Shown here piece after piece: positions 8,067 through 16,428 of a DNA stretch of 64,000 bases; position 1 is the stretch's first letter, and each line of letters begins with the position of its first letter. Made by a program: the position numbers and the translations under genes. Under the pieces are notes generated by a model, which did no database searches, was not told where the DNA came from, and worked only from the letters and a program-made list of their open reading frames with translations. This stretch comes from Candidatus Avedoeria danica (lineage in GTDB: Bacteria > Chloroflexota > Anaerolineae > Epilineales > Epilineaceae), in assembly GCA_016703025.1 (NCBI GenBank), contig JADJCV010000004.1, positions 1,677,501 to 1,741,500 on the forward strand, written 5' to 3'.

Positions 8067-8126
8067 TGCTGTGCGATCGGATGCTGTGCGATCGGATACT
8101 GTGCGATCGGTTGCTGTGCGATCGGA
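8067..8126. repeat. Four tandem 15-bp repeats upstream of the ANQ gene
   Basis: Four adjacent near-identical units TGCTGTGCGATCGGA (8067-8081, 8082-8096, 8097-8111, 8112-8126). The third has TAC for TGC and ends in T. They lie 28 bp upstream of the ANQ gene start, in the position of its promoter/leader, so they could be operator repeats or a variable-number tract. Confidence 0.85.
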
Positions 8127-8155
8127 TGGGCAGTGTACGGCCGCGCCGCGCGGCG

Positions 8156-9400
8156 TCAAGCGCCCCAGGCCGGCCGGCGGGCCACCGGCAGCGTCATGCA
8201 GCGCACGCCGCCGCCGCCGCGCAGGCACTCGCCCCCGTCGAGCGCCACCGCGATGCGACCCGGCGCGCCCATGTCGACGCGGCCCGCGATGACGTCGTCG
8301 GCGGGGACGATGCGGAAGCCGTGGTTCGCCAGCGCGGCAAACGTCGCCTCGTTGCGGCCGTAGCCGAGCACCTTGCCGGGTGCGAGGGCCAGGAAGTTCG
8401 TCCCACACGCCCACTGTTCACGGTCCTGGCTCACCGGGTCCACACCGCCGCACGGCACAACGGTCAGCTCGACGCCGCGCCGGGCGAGGGCGTGCAGCAG
8501 GCCGTGCGCGTCGCGGAAGCCGCGAACGACCCCGCCCGCGAGCTCGGCGACGGTCACCCGGCAGCCGTGGTCGCCCGTGATCAGCGGCGGGTAGGCCACG
8601 CACGTGTCGTGATCGAGCAGCGTGAAGACCTTGTCGAGGTGGAATGTCGCCCGACCGGCCGGGAGCGCCACGACGAGGACGTCGCGCGTCTTCCCGTCCT
8701 CGGCCAGCGCCGTGAGCAGCGCGTCGATGCCCGCGACGTTCGTCCGCTCGCTCCAGCCGACGATGACGAGATCGTCGCGCACGACGACGACATCGCCGCC
8801 CTCGATGGACGCACCCGGCCCGCCGCGCGAGCCGATGTCGACGGTCCGGCCGCCGAGGCGGGGGTGGTGGGTCAGCACGGCGCGCATGAGATCGCTCTCG
8901 TCGGCGCGCACCGGGCGGGCGAACGACCCGACGAAGACGCGGTCGCCGATGCCGAACGCCGGATCGCGCGTGAAGAACGCGTTCGGCTGCGGCGGCAGCG
9001 CGAACCGCGACGGGTCGATGTGCCGAGCGAGCGTGTTCGCGCGCTCGGGCACGCCGCCGATCAGCGCCCGGGCCAGCGCGGCCGCCGGGAGGGCGGCGAG
9101 ATCCACGGCGTGGTCGGGACAACCATGGCGCGTGCAGATCGAATCCAGGAGGGCCGTCCGCACGGCACCGTCCTCGAGGACGTCGGCCAGCAGGTCGACA
9201 AGGGGGAGCACATCGGCGACCTTGGCGAGTACGGCGGTCATCTGCCGGTGCTCGGCGCGCGCCGGGCCGAGGAAGAGGATGTCGTCGTACAGCGCGTCCG
9301 CCGCGGTGTGCGGCGTGACGTTCTCGATCTCGACGCCCGGCTCGTGGACGATGACCGCCTGCAGCGGTCCGATGTCCGAGCCGATGCTGAAGCTCCCCAT
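8156..9400 (-). CDS. arcA: Arginine deiminase
   Basis: A 414-residue cytoplasmic enzyme hydrolysing arginine to citrulline and ammonia. The start MGSFSIGSDIGPLQAVIVHEP matches family N-termini. Active-site elements are FTRD (143-146), EGGD (200-203), HLDKVF (254-259) and the catalytic cysteine C401 in GGGGVRCMT. Length is normal for ADI. No ornithine carbamoyltransferase, carbamate kinase or arginine/ornithine antiporter is near, so a complete arc operon is not here. ADI makes citrulline rather than ornithine, so it supplies the OlsB substrate only indirectly, if at all. Confidence 0.95.
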   Translation of the reverse strand: MGSFSIGSDIGPLQAVIVHEPGVEIENVTPHTAADALYDDILFLGPARAEHRQMTAVLAKVADVLPLVDLLADVLEDGAVRTALLDSICTRHGCPDHAVDLAALPAAALARALIGGVPERANTLARHIDPSRFALPPQPNAFFTRDPAFGIGDRVFVGSFARPVRADESDLMRAVLTHHPRLGGRTVDIGSRGGPGASIEGGDVVVVRDDLVIVGWSERTNVAGIDALLTALAEDGKTRDVLVVALPAGRATFHLDKVFTLLDHDTCVAYPPLITGDHGCRVTVAELAGGVVRGFRDAHGLLHALARRGVELTVVPCGGVDPVSQDREQWACGTNFLALAPGKVLGYGRNEATFAALANHGFRIVPADDVIAGRVDMGAPGRIAVALDGGECLRGGGGVRCMTLPVARRPAWGA

Positions 9401-9500
9401 CCGCACCTCCCCGGATCGGCGGCCGCGGACGCGGGCGCTGACGTGGCGCAATCCTACCACGCCGGCACCCGACGCCCGGCGGCCGGGCGCGGCGGCGAGG

Positions 9501-9953
9501 TCAGTCGAAGCCGACGACGACGAGCGATCGGCGGCCGCGCTCCGGGTGGTCTTCCTCGACCCGCACGAACTCGAAGCCCATGACGCTCTCGACGTAGGTC
9601 GCCAGAGCCGCCGTGCCCTCCCCGGCCGGCGCGCCGTCGGCCAGCGCAAGCGCTTTGAGTGCCTGCACGCCGCTCATCCGGCCGGGCAGTAGCGCGCCGA
9701 TGATCGGGATCGGAATGGGGATCCGGACGTCCACGCGCTCGTTCTGGCCGTTCCTCGTCTCGCGGACGTACACCCGGAACCAGAACCAGAGCAGCCGACG
9801 GGCGCGCGTTCCGAGCGGCCGCCCGAACGTCGTCCGCAGCGTCTGCGCCTGCTCGGCCAGCGCCGCGACGTCGCGAACGACGACGGGCGCCGCCGGGCGG
9901 GTGACGACGAGGTCGCGGGCCGGTGCGGTTGGGCGGGTGGCTAGGGTTTCCAT
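9501..9953 (-). CDS. Conserved hypothetical protein, last gene of DUF2089 operon
   Basis: A 150-residue protein starting METLATRPTAPARDLVV. The upstream open extension is Ser/Arg/Pro noise. It has no signal peptide. The middle contains RRLLWFWFRVYVRETRNGQNERVDVRIPIPIPIIGALLP, a pattern similar to the VRVTD..GRDRVNVTLPLGIV stretch of the two upstream proteins, so these may be divergent relatives with a beta-sheet repeat. The last residues form an acidic/basic tail ending RRSLVVVGFD. Function unknown. Confidence 0.65.
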   Translation of the reverse strand: METLATRPTAPARDLVVTRPAAPVVVRDVAALAEQAQTLRTTFGRPLGTRARRLLWFWFRVYVRETRNGQNERVDVRIPIPIPIIGALLPGRMSGVQALKALALADGAPAGEGTAALATYVESVMGFEFVRVEEDHPERGRRSLVVVGFD

Positions 9954-10008
9954 TGGGGGCGTCCTTTGTGGTGTTTTTTGGGGAGGCGGCGGGGATCGGG
10001 GGACGGCG

Positions 10009-10410
10009 TCACTCGACGAAGATCTCGACGCGCTGGCCCTCGTCTTCGTCGTAGACCTCGACGATCCGGCCGATGGCGCCGGAGGCGATCGCGTCCGCGA
10101 CGTCGTCGAGGTCGACGTGGCTGAACGCATCGCCTTCGATGTGCGGCGCGAACCGGCGGCCGAGCTTGAGGCCGTAGTTCACGATGCCGAGCGGCAGCGT
10201 GACGTTCACCCGATCACGCCCCGTGGCGGCGTCCGTCACCCGGACCTTGAACCACTTGGCCCGCCCCTCGCCGTCGTGCACGCCGGGCGTGCCGGCGGCC
10301 GAAGGCATGGCGCCGCTCAGCGCACCGAGCAATCGGGCGCCCTCCTCGGCCGAGACGCGGCCCTCGGCGACCATGTTCAGGATCCGCAGTCGTTCGTCTG
10401 CATTCGACAT
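10009..10410 (-). CDS. SHOCT-like/YvlB-type small protein
   Basis: A 133-residue protein starting MSNADERLRILNMVAEGRVSAEEGARLLGAL. This ~35-residue helix pair is the SHOCT-like module found at the N-terminus of YvlB/DUF4097-type proteins and next to DUF2089 regulators. The second half (KWFKVRVTDAATGRDRVNVTLPLGIV, then DDVADAI..GRIVEVYDEDEGQRVEIFVE) looks like a short beta domain. It is the third gene in a row from a DUF2089 regulator. Role unknown, possibly envelope-stress related as for yvlB operons. Confidence 0.72.
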   Translation of the reverse strand: MSNADERLRILNMVAEGRVSAEEGARLLGALSGAMPSAAGTPGVHDGEGRAKWFKVRVTDAATGRDRVNVTLPLGIVNYGLKLGRRFAPHIEGDAFSHVDLDDVADAIASGAIGRIVEVYDEDEGQRVEIFVE

Positions 10411-10460
10411 GAGAGGGCCTCCCGTGCGCGTGTGACCGAGTTCAGTCGGTCCGGATTGGA

Positions 10461-11111
10461 TCAGACGGTCTGGTTGACGCGGCCCATCGCCGCCAGCAAC
10501 CGTTCGGCTTCGTCGGCCGTGATCTTGCCCTCGCCGAGCATCCGCAGGACGGTCAGCGTCTCGGTGCTCTGCCCGCCCCCCGCGTCGCGCTGCGCGCGTG
10601 GGCCGAACGGGCCGCGCGGTCCGAACGGGCCACGGGGACCGATGGCCCCCATCGCGCCCGAATCGACGGCGGAAGCGCCGCCCCAGCGCCATCCCTCGCC
10701 CCGTTCGCGTCGAACACGTCGCTCGCCCCGCTGGGCCAGGACGCGGGCGCGCGCCACGACGTGGGCCACCTTGTGCTCGATGCGCGCGGCAGCCCGCTCC
10801 CCGGCCTGCTCGATGCCGGCCCGGATGTGGTCGATCTCGTCGGGCTGCAGCCCCGCCGCCGCCAGCCGCTCCGGCAGCGTGTGCAGCACGCCCGAGATCC
10901 GGACGTGGATCTCCTCGGCCAAGCCCTCGAGCCGTTCCGCGACGCGGTCGGCAATGTCCGCGGCGGCCGCGACGGCCGCGGCAGCGGCATGCTCGGCCGC
11001 CTGGGTCGCCTCGGCGGCCATACCGACGTCCTCGGCGGCCATGCCGACGTCCTCGGCGGGCGTGCCGCGATCATCGTTGTCGGGGGCGTGATCGAAGGGG
11101 GTGGCGTTCAT
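10461..11111 (-). CDS. Low-complexity protein with C-terminal SHOCT-like module
   Basis: A 216-residue protein. The N-terminus is Ala/Glu-rich and predicted helical, with a duplicated AEDVGMA heptapeptide from a 21-bp DNA duplication. A helical stretch (ERLEGLAEEIHVRISGVLHTLPERL) follows, then a collagen-like GPRGPFGPRGPFGPR run. The C-terminal helix pair TVLRMLGEGKITADEAERLLAAM matches the SHOCT-like module of the next gene. I prefer the start MNATPFD at 11111. Between a DUF2089 regulator and another SHOCT-like gene, it probably belongs to the same operon. Function unknown. Confidence 0.7.
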   Translation of the reverse strand: MNATPFDHAPDNDDRGTPAEDVGMAAEDVGMAAEATQAAEHAAAAAVAAAADIADRVAERLEGLAEEIHVRISGVLHTLPERLAAAGLQPDEIDHIRAGIEQAGERAAARIEHKVAHVVARARVLAQRGERRVRRERGEGWRWGGASAVDSGAMGAIGPRGPFGPRGPFGPRAQRDAGGGQSTETLTVLRMLGEGKITADEAERLLAAMGRVNQTV

Positions 11112-11250
11112 CGTCTGTCCTCCTGTCGCTGCACGAGCAGCGTGGTGTGTGGTTGCACGTGGGTTGCCGGACCGGTCACGGCGTCCAAATGGAGATCGAA
11201 TGGGCTGGGCAAACCCGGGCAAATGGTTCGAATGGGCGAAAGCGACGTGC

Positions 11251-11637
11251 CTAGCCGTCCCCTTCGAGCGCCTCGATCGCCTGCGCGACGCTGAGCACGC
11301 CGGCATCCAGGTCGGCCAGCACCTTGGCGCGGCGGGCGTCCGTCTCCGGCGCGGCGCCGCCGTCTTCGCCGGGCTCGAAGCCCATCGCGCGGATGCAGGC
11401 GTGCAGGCGGGTGCGCAGCGTCGGGTAGGAGAGATCGAGTTCGCGCTGCATGCGGGTGAACTTGCCCTCGCAGCGCACGAACGTCGCCACGAATGCCAGC
11501 TGCTCGGCGGTCAAGCCGCCGAACGCGCCGCCGCCGTCGAAGCGTCCTTCGAGGGTGATGTCGCACTCGGGGCACCACAGACGGGTGGTGACGAGCGATC
11601 CCCGGCAGGCGGGGCAGGACTGGACGTGGGGGTACAT
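11251..11637 (-). CDS. DUF2089-family regulator (zinc ribbon plus HTH)
   Basis: A 128-residue protein. The N-terminal zinc ribbon is CPACRGSL...WCPECDITLEGRF. A helix-turn-helix-like region follows (LTAEQLAFVATFVRCEGKFTRMQRELDLSYPTLRTRL), then a C-terminal SHOCT-like helix pair (KVLADLDAGVLSVAQAIEAL). This is the architecture of DUF2089 proteins, which are found with DUF4097/YvlB genes and are presumed transcription factors. It likely regulates the three genes downstream. Confidence 0.88.
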   Translation of the reverse strand: MYPHVQSCPACRGSLVTTRLWCPECDITLEGRFDGGGAFGGLTAEQLAFVATFVRCEGKFTRMQRELDLSYPTLRTRLHACIRAMGFEPGEDGGAAPETDARRAKVLADLDAGVLSVAQAIEALEGDG

Positions 11638-11723
11638 GGGTCATCCTCGGATGCAAGCCGGCGTCGGATTCGCGGCCATTGTATCCGGAATGTTGCGATT
11701 GTCAATACCGTCTTTCGAAATTC

Positions 11724-13151
11724 TTACGATTGCTTACTGAATTCGCCATTGCTCAACCGCGCCCCGTCCGGGATCGCGATCACGTCCGGTCCGTCGTTCA
11801 CCAGCGCCACGTCGCCCTGCGCGACGACGCCGCGGCCGAAGCGGTACCGGCCGGTGATCGCGAGCGTGCGGCAGTCGGTCATGCTCGGCGGACCGGCCGG
11901 GAACCCGGCATCGAGGTCCTGCACGGAGCGCCAGTGCGCGTCGTCGAGCCGAACGGCCGGCAGCGGACGCGAGCCGTCGGCAAACGGCGGCGCGGGGACG
12001 ATGCGCCACGCGTCATCGAGTCGGTAGGCGTCCGAACGGACGAGGAGGAGGTCGTCGTTCTTCTTCACCGGCGCAAACCGAACGCGCGGCACGCGCACCG
12101 CCCGCGCGCCCTTGAACACGCCGACGGCCGCACCCATCGCCGTCTCGAGCTGAATCGCCGGCGGCGACGACGGGTCGGTCGGGTCGACGGGCTTGCGGTT
12201 GCGGATGAGCGGCAGCGCCAACACGCCGCCGTGCGCGTCGAGTTCGGCGCGCAGCGTCGGCAGGTGGAGCCAGAGGTTGTTCGTGTTGAACCAGGCATAG
12301 CGCTCGATGTCCTGGAAGTCGTCGACCTCGTCCGGCGGGCACTGGGCGAGCTCGCGCAGCATAAGCGCGCCGTCCGCGCGTTGCGCCAGGTGGCCGCCCT
12401 TGCGATCCAGCACGGTGCGCCGCGTGACCTCGACACCGAACGGGACGTGCTCGGCGGCCAGCCAGCCGAGGAGCGAGAGATCGAGCGTTGCCCCCAGGTT
12501 GTCGGCGTTGCTGACGAAGGCGTATGCGTAGCCGGCCGCCAGAAGGGCATCCAGTACGCCGGAGGATGCAAGGGCCGGGTAGAGGTCGCCGTGGCCGGGC
12601 GGGCACCACTCCAGCGTGCGATCGGCCGGCCAGTCGACGGGCATGAGATCGTGCGCCCAGACCTTGGGCACCTGGTGCTGCAGGAAGTCGAGCGGGACGT
12701 CGGTGGCGAGGTCCGGATAGGCGGCCAGCGCGGCCAGCGTCGGCGCGCGCGTCGCAAAGCTGTTCATGAGGAGCAGCGGCAGCCGTGCGCCCGTCTCGGC
12801 CCGCAGCGCGAGGACCTGGCGGGCGATGATGTCGAGGAACGTCCAGCCGTCCCGCACGGGCAGCAGCGACTTCGGCCCGCGCAGGCCCATGCTCGTGCCG
12901 AGCCCACCGTTCAGCCGGAGAACGACGGTGCGATCCAGGGCGGCCCGCCCGGCTGCGGCATGGTGGCCGAGGGCGGCGAGATCGGCCAGCCCCTCGGGCG
13001 GTAGGGCATCGCGGCCCGCGATGTGACCGGTGGCGCCGCCGTGCAGCTGATCGTACGCATGCCGGAACGTCCGGACGGCGATCTCGGGCACGGCAGCGGC
13101 GGCCATGCGCGCGGCGAACGGGGCGAAGGCGGCATCGGTCCGGGCATCCAT
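11724..13151 (-). CDS. UTP-glucose-1-phosphate uridylyltransferase (UDPGP family)
   Basis: A 475-residue UDPGP-type (eukaryotic-like, not GalU) pyrophosphorylase making UDP-glucose from UTP and glucose-1-phosphate. The nucleotide-binding loop is VVLRLNGGLGTSMGLRGPKSLLPV. Further family blocks are LLLMNSFATRAPT, PPGHGDLYPAL, YAFVSNADNLGATLD and WFNTNNLWLHL. Its C-terminus folds into the family's beta-helix (TLAITGRYRFGRGVV...). UDP-glucose feeds glycan and glycolipid synthesis. A short tandem repeat lies just upstream of the start. Confidence 0.93.
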   Translation of the reverse strand: MDARTDAAFAPFAARMAAAAVPEIAVRTFRHAYDQLHGGATGHIAGRDALPPEGLADLAALGHHAAAGRAALDRTVVLRLNGGLGTSMGLRGPKSLLPVRDGWTFLDIIARQVLALRAETGARLPLLLMNSFATRAPTLAALAAYPDLATDVPLDFLQHQVPKVWAHDLMPVDWPADRTLEWCPPGHGDLYPALASSGVLDALLAAGYAYAFVSNADNLGATLDLSLLGWLAAEHVPFGVEVTRRTVLDRKGGHLAQRADGALMLRELAQCPPDEVDDFQDIERYAWFNTNNLWLHLPTLRAELDAHGGVLALPLIRNRKPVDPTDPSSPPAIQLETAMGAAVGVFKGARAVRVPRVRFAPVKKNDDLLLVRSDAYRLDDAWRIVPAPPFADGSRPLPAVRLDDAHWRSVQDLDAGFPAGPPSMTDCRTLAITGRYRFGRGVVAQGDVALVNDGPDVIAIPDGARLSNGEFSKQS

Positions 13152-13191
13152 CGCACGTCCTGCACGGTTGATCGAACAGGGAATCGACTAT

Positions 13192-13222
13192 GGGGATCGA
13201 CCTGGGGGATCGACCTGGGGGA
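13192..13222. repeat. 13-bp tandem repeat upstream of uridylyltransferase
   Basis: GGGGATCGACCTG occurs twice head to tail (13192-13204, 13205-13217) with the start of a third copy, and further GATCGAC words flank it. It lies 40 bp upstream of the minus-strand gene start. Confidence 0.75.
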
Positions 13223-13390
13223 ACGAACATCGGATCGACGTGGCGGGCCGATCGTCGGGTCGGCCGGCCGGGTCGATCATATCACCCCCCGTGTCTGCCT
13301 TGTGCCCATCGACCCGTTGCGCTATAACGCGGCCGTTCGCTCGGCCGCCGCCCGGTCGGCCGAGACCGCGATGACTGGAGCACGACGACC

Positions 13391-14416
13391 ATGCAAGCTT
13401 GTACCCCGTGGCGTGCAGCCATTTTGACCCTTTCCGTCGCGGCCGGCTTCGGCCTGGCGGCGTGCGGCAGCAGCGAAGGCTATCCGGCGCAGCGCGCGCA
13501 GCAGCAGGAGCAAATGGCCGAACCGACGTCGGCCTATCCGGCCCCCGGCGACGCAGCCGACAGCGGCCCCGCCGAAAGCGATGGGGTCGACAGCGGCACG
13601 ATGACCGGCGACAGCGTGGCCGGCCTCGGCGGCGCGTCGCTGCTGATCGGCACGGACGCCACCTACCCGCCGATGGAGTCGACGGACGAATCCGGCAACA
13701 TCGTCGGCTTCGATCCGGCGCTCATGGAAGCGATCTGTGTGATCGCGGACTGCCAGCCGACGTTCAAGGCGACGGCGTGGGACGGCATCTTCGCCGCGCT
13801 GGCCGCCGGCGAGTTCGACGCGCTGATGAGCTCGATCACGATCCTGCCCGAGCGCGAGGCGAGCGGCAAGGCGAAGTTCACCGTGCCGTACTACTCCGTC
13901 GGACAGGTGATCGTCGTCCGCGCGGACAACACGACGTTGACGGGTGTCGACGGCCTGACGACCGCCACGGTCGGGGTGCAGAAGGCAACGACGGGCGACA
14001 CGGCCGCCACCGAAAAGGGCGGTGTGCCGGAGGCGAACATGCGGCGCTTCCCGAACAACGTGCTGGCGATGCAGGCGCTGAAGAACGGCGACGTGGACGC
14101 CGTCGTGTGCGACGCCCCGACCGCGCAGCGCTACATCAGCGACGATCCGGCGGCGTTCAAGCTGGCCGGCGAGCCGTTCACCAGCGAGGACTACGGGATC
14201 CTGGTCCCGGCCGACCGCAACGACTTGCTGGCCGCGTTCAACGCCGCGATCCTCACGCTCCAGTCGGACGGGACGATCGACGCGCTGCTGGCCGAGTGGG
14301 AGGTCGGCAAGCCGGCCGACGATGCCGCGGATGCGGCAGACGCCGCGGCGGTGACGAGCGACGGCGCATCGGCCAGCGACGCCGTCACCGCGACGTCGGG
14401 TGCCACCGTGCCATGA
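13391..14416 (+). CDS. Amino-acid ABC transporter substrate-binding lipoprotein
   Basis: A 341-residue family-3 solute-binding protein. It has a lipoprotein signal with lipobox LAAC (Cys25), then a disordered Gln/Glu/Ser linker. The binding domain (~80-305) starts LLIGTDATYPPMESTDESGNIVGFDPALMEAI, and ITILPEREASGKAKFTVPYY and GVQKATTGDTAA are typical of polar amino-acid binders. An acidic Ala/Asp tail follows the domain. It delivers substrate to the permease encoded next, whose ATG overlaps its stop (14413-14416). Confidence 0.93.
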   Translation: MQACTPWRAAILTLSVAAGFGLAACGSSEGYPAQRAQQQEQMAEPTSAYPAPGDAADSGPAESDGVDSGTMTGDSVAGLGGASLLIGTDATYPPMESTDESGNIVGFDPALMEAICVIADCQPTFKATAWDGIFAALAAGEFDALMSSITILPEREASGKAKFTVPYYSVGQVIVVRADNTTLTGVDGLTTATVGVQKATTGDTAATEKGGVPEANMRRFPNNVLAMQALKNGDVDAVVCDAPTAQRYISDDPAAFKLAGEPFTSEDYGILVPADRNDLLAAFNAAILTLQSDGTIDALLAEWEVGKPADDAADAADAAAVTSDGASASDAVTATSGATVP

Positions 14417-15264
14417 CGCGACTGGCCGCCCGGGCGCCGTGGTGGCTGATCGTCCTCGCGCTGGGCCTCGTGGCCGTCGGCGTGTTCGTCGTCGGATCGC
14501 CCGACGCGCAAACGACGCTGCGCGTCTTGCAGCGCGGCCTGCGCGTGACGGTCACGGTCACGCTGGCCAGCTTCGGTCTGGCGCTCGTCCTGGGCGTCAT
14601 CGCCGGCCTCGGCCGGGTATCGCGCCACCGCTGGGTGCGCGAGCTTGCCACGCTTTATGTCGAGTTGATTCGCGGCATCCCGATGCTCGTCGTCCTGTTG
14701 TGGTTCGGGTTCGGCTTCGCGCCGTGGTTCGTCACGGCCGCCCGCGACATCGTCCTCGGCTGGGCGGACGGCGGCGCGACGCTGTTCGGGCTCGTGCCGT
14801 GGCTGGCGGCGGTCGTCGAACCATGCAGCCGTCCGTCGCGCTGCCTGTCGATGGAGTGGCGCGGCATCCTCGGGCTGGCGTTCGGCTACGGCGCGTACGT
14901 CGCCGAGATCGTGCGGGCGGGCGTGCAGGCGGTCGGGCGCGGGCAGAGCGAGGCAGCGCAGAGCCTTGGGATGAACCGGCGCCAGTCCCTGCAGTTCGTC
15001 ATCCTGCCGCAGGCGCTCCAGCTGGCGCTGCCGCCGCTGGGCAACGACTTCATCGCGCTGCTGAAGGACAGCTCGCTCATCAGCGTCCTGTCCGTGGCCG
15101 ACATCGTGTATGTCGCCAGCCAGCACGTCTCGCAGTCCTTGCGCACGATGCAGGTCTACAGCCTGATGGCCGCCGTCTACCTGGTGCTGACGCTCATTCT
15201 GTCGTTCGGCGTGCGCTGGATCGAGAGCCGCGCCGCGTGGACGCGCACCGTCCGGGCCGCCTAG
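14413..15264 (+). CDS. Polar amino-acid ABC transporter permease (HisM/GlnP family)
   Basis: A 283-residue inner-membrane permease with about five helices. The LRVTVTVTLASFGLALVLGV opening and YVELIRGIPMLVVLLWFGF are family hallmarks. The EAA loop that docks the ATPase reads GQSEAAQSLGMNRRQSLQFVILPQA. An additional ~40 residues (around WADGGATLFGLVPWLAAVV) separate two membrane segments compared with GlnP. The cognate ATPase gene is not next to it: the following gene is on the other strand and encodes an FHA protein, with the two stops overlapping by 4 bp. Confidence 0.93.
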   Translation: MTRLAARAPWWLIVLALGLVAVGVFVVGSPDAQTTLRVLQRGLRVTVTVTLASFGLALVLGVIAGLGRVSRHRWVRELATLYVELIRGIPMLVVLLWFGFGFAPWFVTAARDIVLGWADGGATLFGLVPWLAAVVEPCSRPSRCLSMEWRGILGLAFGYGAYVAEIVRAGVQAVGRGQSEAAQSLGMNRRQSLQFVILPQALQLALPPLGNDFIALLKDSSLISVLSVADIVYVASQHVSQSLRTMQVYSLMAAVYLVLTLILSFGVRWIESRAAWTRTVRAA

Positions 15265-15629
15265 CGATTCGAGCGTCCGTCGCCGTCGCTGGCGATGCCA
15301 TTGGGGTCACCGTCGTCCTGTTCATCGTCCAACATCGCGACGACGTCCAGCCGGACCATCGCCAACTCGACGACATCGCCGGCGGACAGCGCAGCGTCGC
15401 GGACGACGACACGCCCGTTCAGGCGGGTCGGGCTCGTGCGGCTGAGGGCGCGCAGGACGAACCGGTCGCCGTCGCGGCCGATCTGGGCGTGGCGGCGCGA
15501 GACGGACAGGTTGTCGAGGACGACGTCGCACGCCGGATCGCGGCCGAGGACGAGCGGGCCATCGGCGAGGGCGATGCGGTGCGTGACGTCGTTGCGGCGC
15601 AAAGAGAGGGCGAGGGGTGGGTTCGACAT
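15261..15629 (-). CDS. FHA-domain protein
   Basis: A 122-residue protein that is essentially one forkhead-associated domain, which binds phosphothreonine peptides. The conserved pieces are LVLGRDPACDVVLDNLSVSRRHAQIGRDGDRFVL (Gly-Arg, Ser, and Ser-Arg-His of the binding site), then SPTRLNGRVV (the Asn-Gly motif) and DVVELAMVRLDV. A short acidic tail follows. No Ser/Thr kinase is nearby. Its stop overlaps the permease stop on the other strand. Confidence 0.9.
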   Translation of the reverse strand: MSNPPLALSLRRNDVTHRIALADGPLVLGRDPACDVVLDNLSVSRRHAQIGRDGDRFVLRALSRTSPTRLNGRVVVRDAALSAGDVVELAMVRLDVVAMLDDEQDDGDPNGIASDGDGRSNR

Positions 15630-15684
15630 GGGGCGAGGGTAGTGCGGACGGGCGGTTGGGTCCAGCAGGCCGGAGGAATCGGCA

Positions 15685-16428
15685 ATGACGTTCGAGGCGG
15701 TGCTGTTCGATTTGGACGACACGCTCCTGAGTTGGGAATCCCCGGCATGGAGCTGGGAGGAGATCGGCCTGCGCCGGGCGGAAGGGTTGCGCCGATACCT
15801 CGCCACACTGGCGATCGATATCGACGCGTCCGCGCTGGCCGCGGCGTCGCATGCCGCCATCGTCGACGCGTGGCGGGCCTCGCGGGTGGATCCGGACCAC
15901 CCGTCGCCGCGCCTCGGCCGCGCGCTGTGCGACGCGCTCGACCGCCTCGGCGCGCGGACGACCGCGCTCGATGTCGACGCGCTGTGCGACGCGTTCGGGT
16001 GGGAGGCGATCCCGGGCGTCGTGCCGCTGCCGGATGCGCTGTCCGTCCTCGATACCTTGCGGGAACGCGGGGTGCGGATCGGCATCGTCACGAACAGCCA
16101 CGTTCCGGTGCGGCTGCGGCTGGCGGAGCTCACCGCCCTCGGCCTGGCCGAGCGGATCGACGTCTGTGTGACCTCCGGCGACGTCGGTCGCCTCAAGCCG
16201 CACCCCGCGATCTTCCATGCCGCGCTCGACGTGCTCGGCGTGGCGCCCGGGCGCGCGCTGTTCGTCGGCGACCGGCCGGAGCGCGACATCAAGGGCGCGA
16301 ACGCGGTCGGGATGACGAGCGTGCTCTATCGCCCCCCCTACCTGCCGGCCGCGGCGCCCTTCGGCCCCGGAGAGTCGCCGGACCACACGATCGCGGGGTT
16401 GAACGAAGTGCTGGAGATCGTCCGATGA
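15685..16428 (+). CDS. HAD-family hydrolase
   Basis: A 247-residue haloacid-dehalogenase-type phosphatase. Motif I is LFDLDDTLLSWES (DxDDT, nucleophilic Asp), motif II IGIVTNSH, motif III Lys in GDVGRLKPHPAIF, and motif IV ALFVGDRPERDIKGAN. The helical cap sits between motifs I and II (subclass I, like YjjG/Gph). The substrate is probably a small phosphorylated metabolite. Its stop overlaps the P450 start (ATGA at 16425), which suggests co-expression. Confidence 0.92.
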   Translation: MTFEAVLFDLDDTLLSWESPAWSWEEIGLRRAEGLRRYLATLAIDIDASALAAASHAAIVDAWRASRVDPDHPSPRLGRALCDALDRLGARTTALDVDALCDAFGWEAIPGVVPLPDALSVLDTLRERGVRIGIVTNSHVPVRLRLAELTALGLAERIDVCVTSGDVGRLKPHPAIFHAALDVLGVAPGRALFVGDRPERDIKGANAVGMTSVLYRPPYLPAAAPFGPGESPDHTIAGLNEVLEIVR

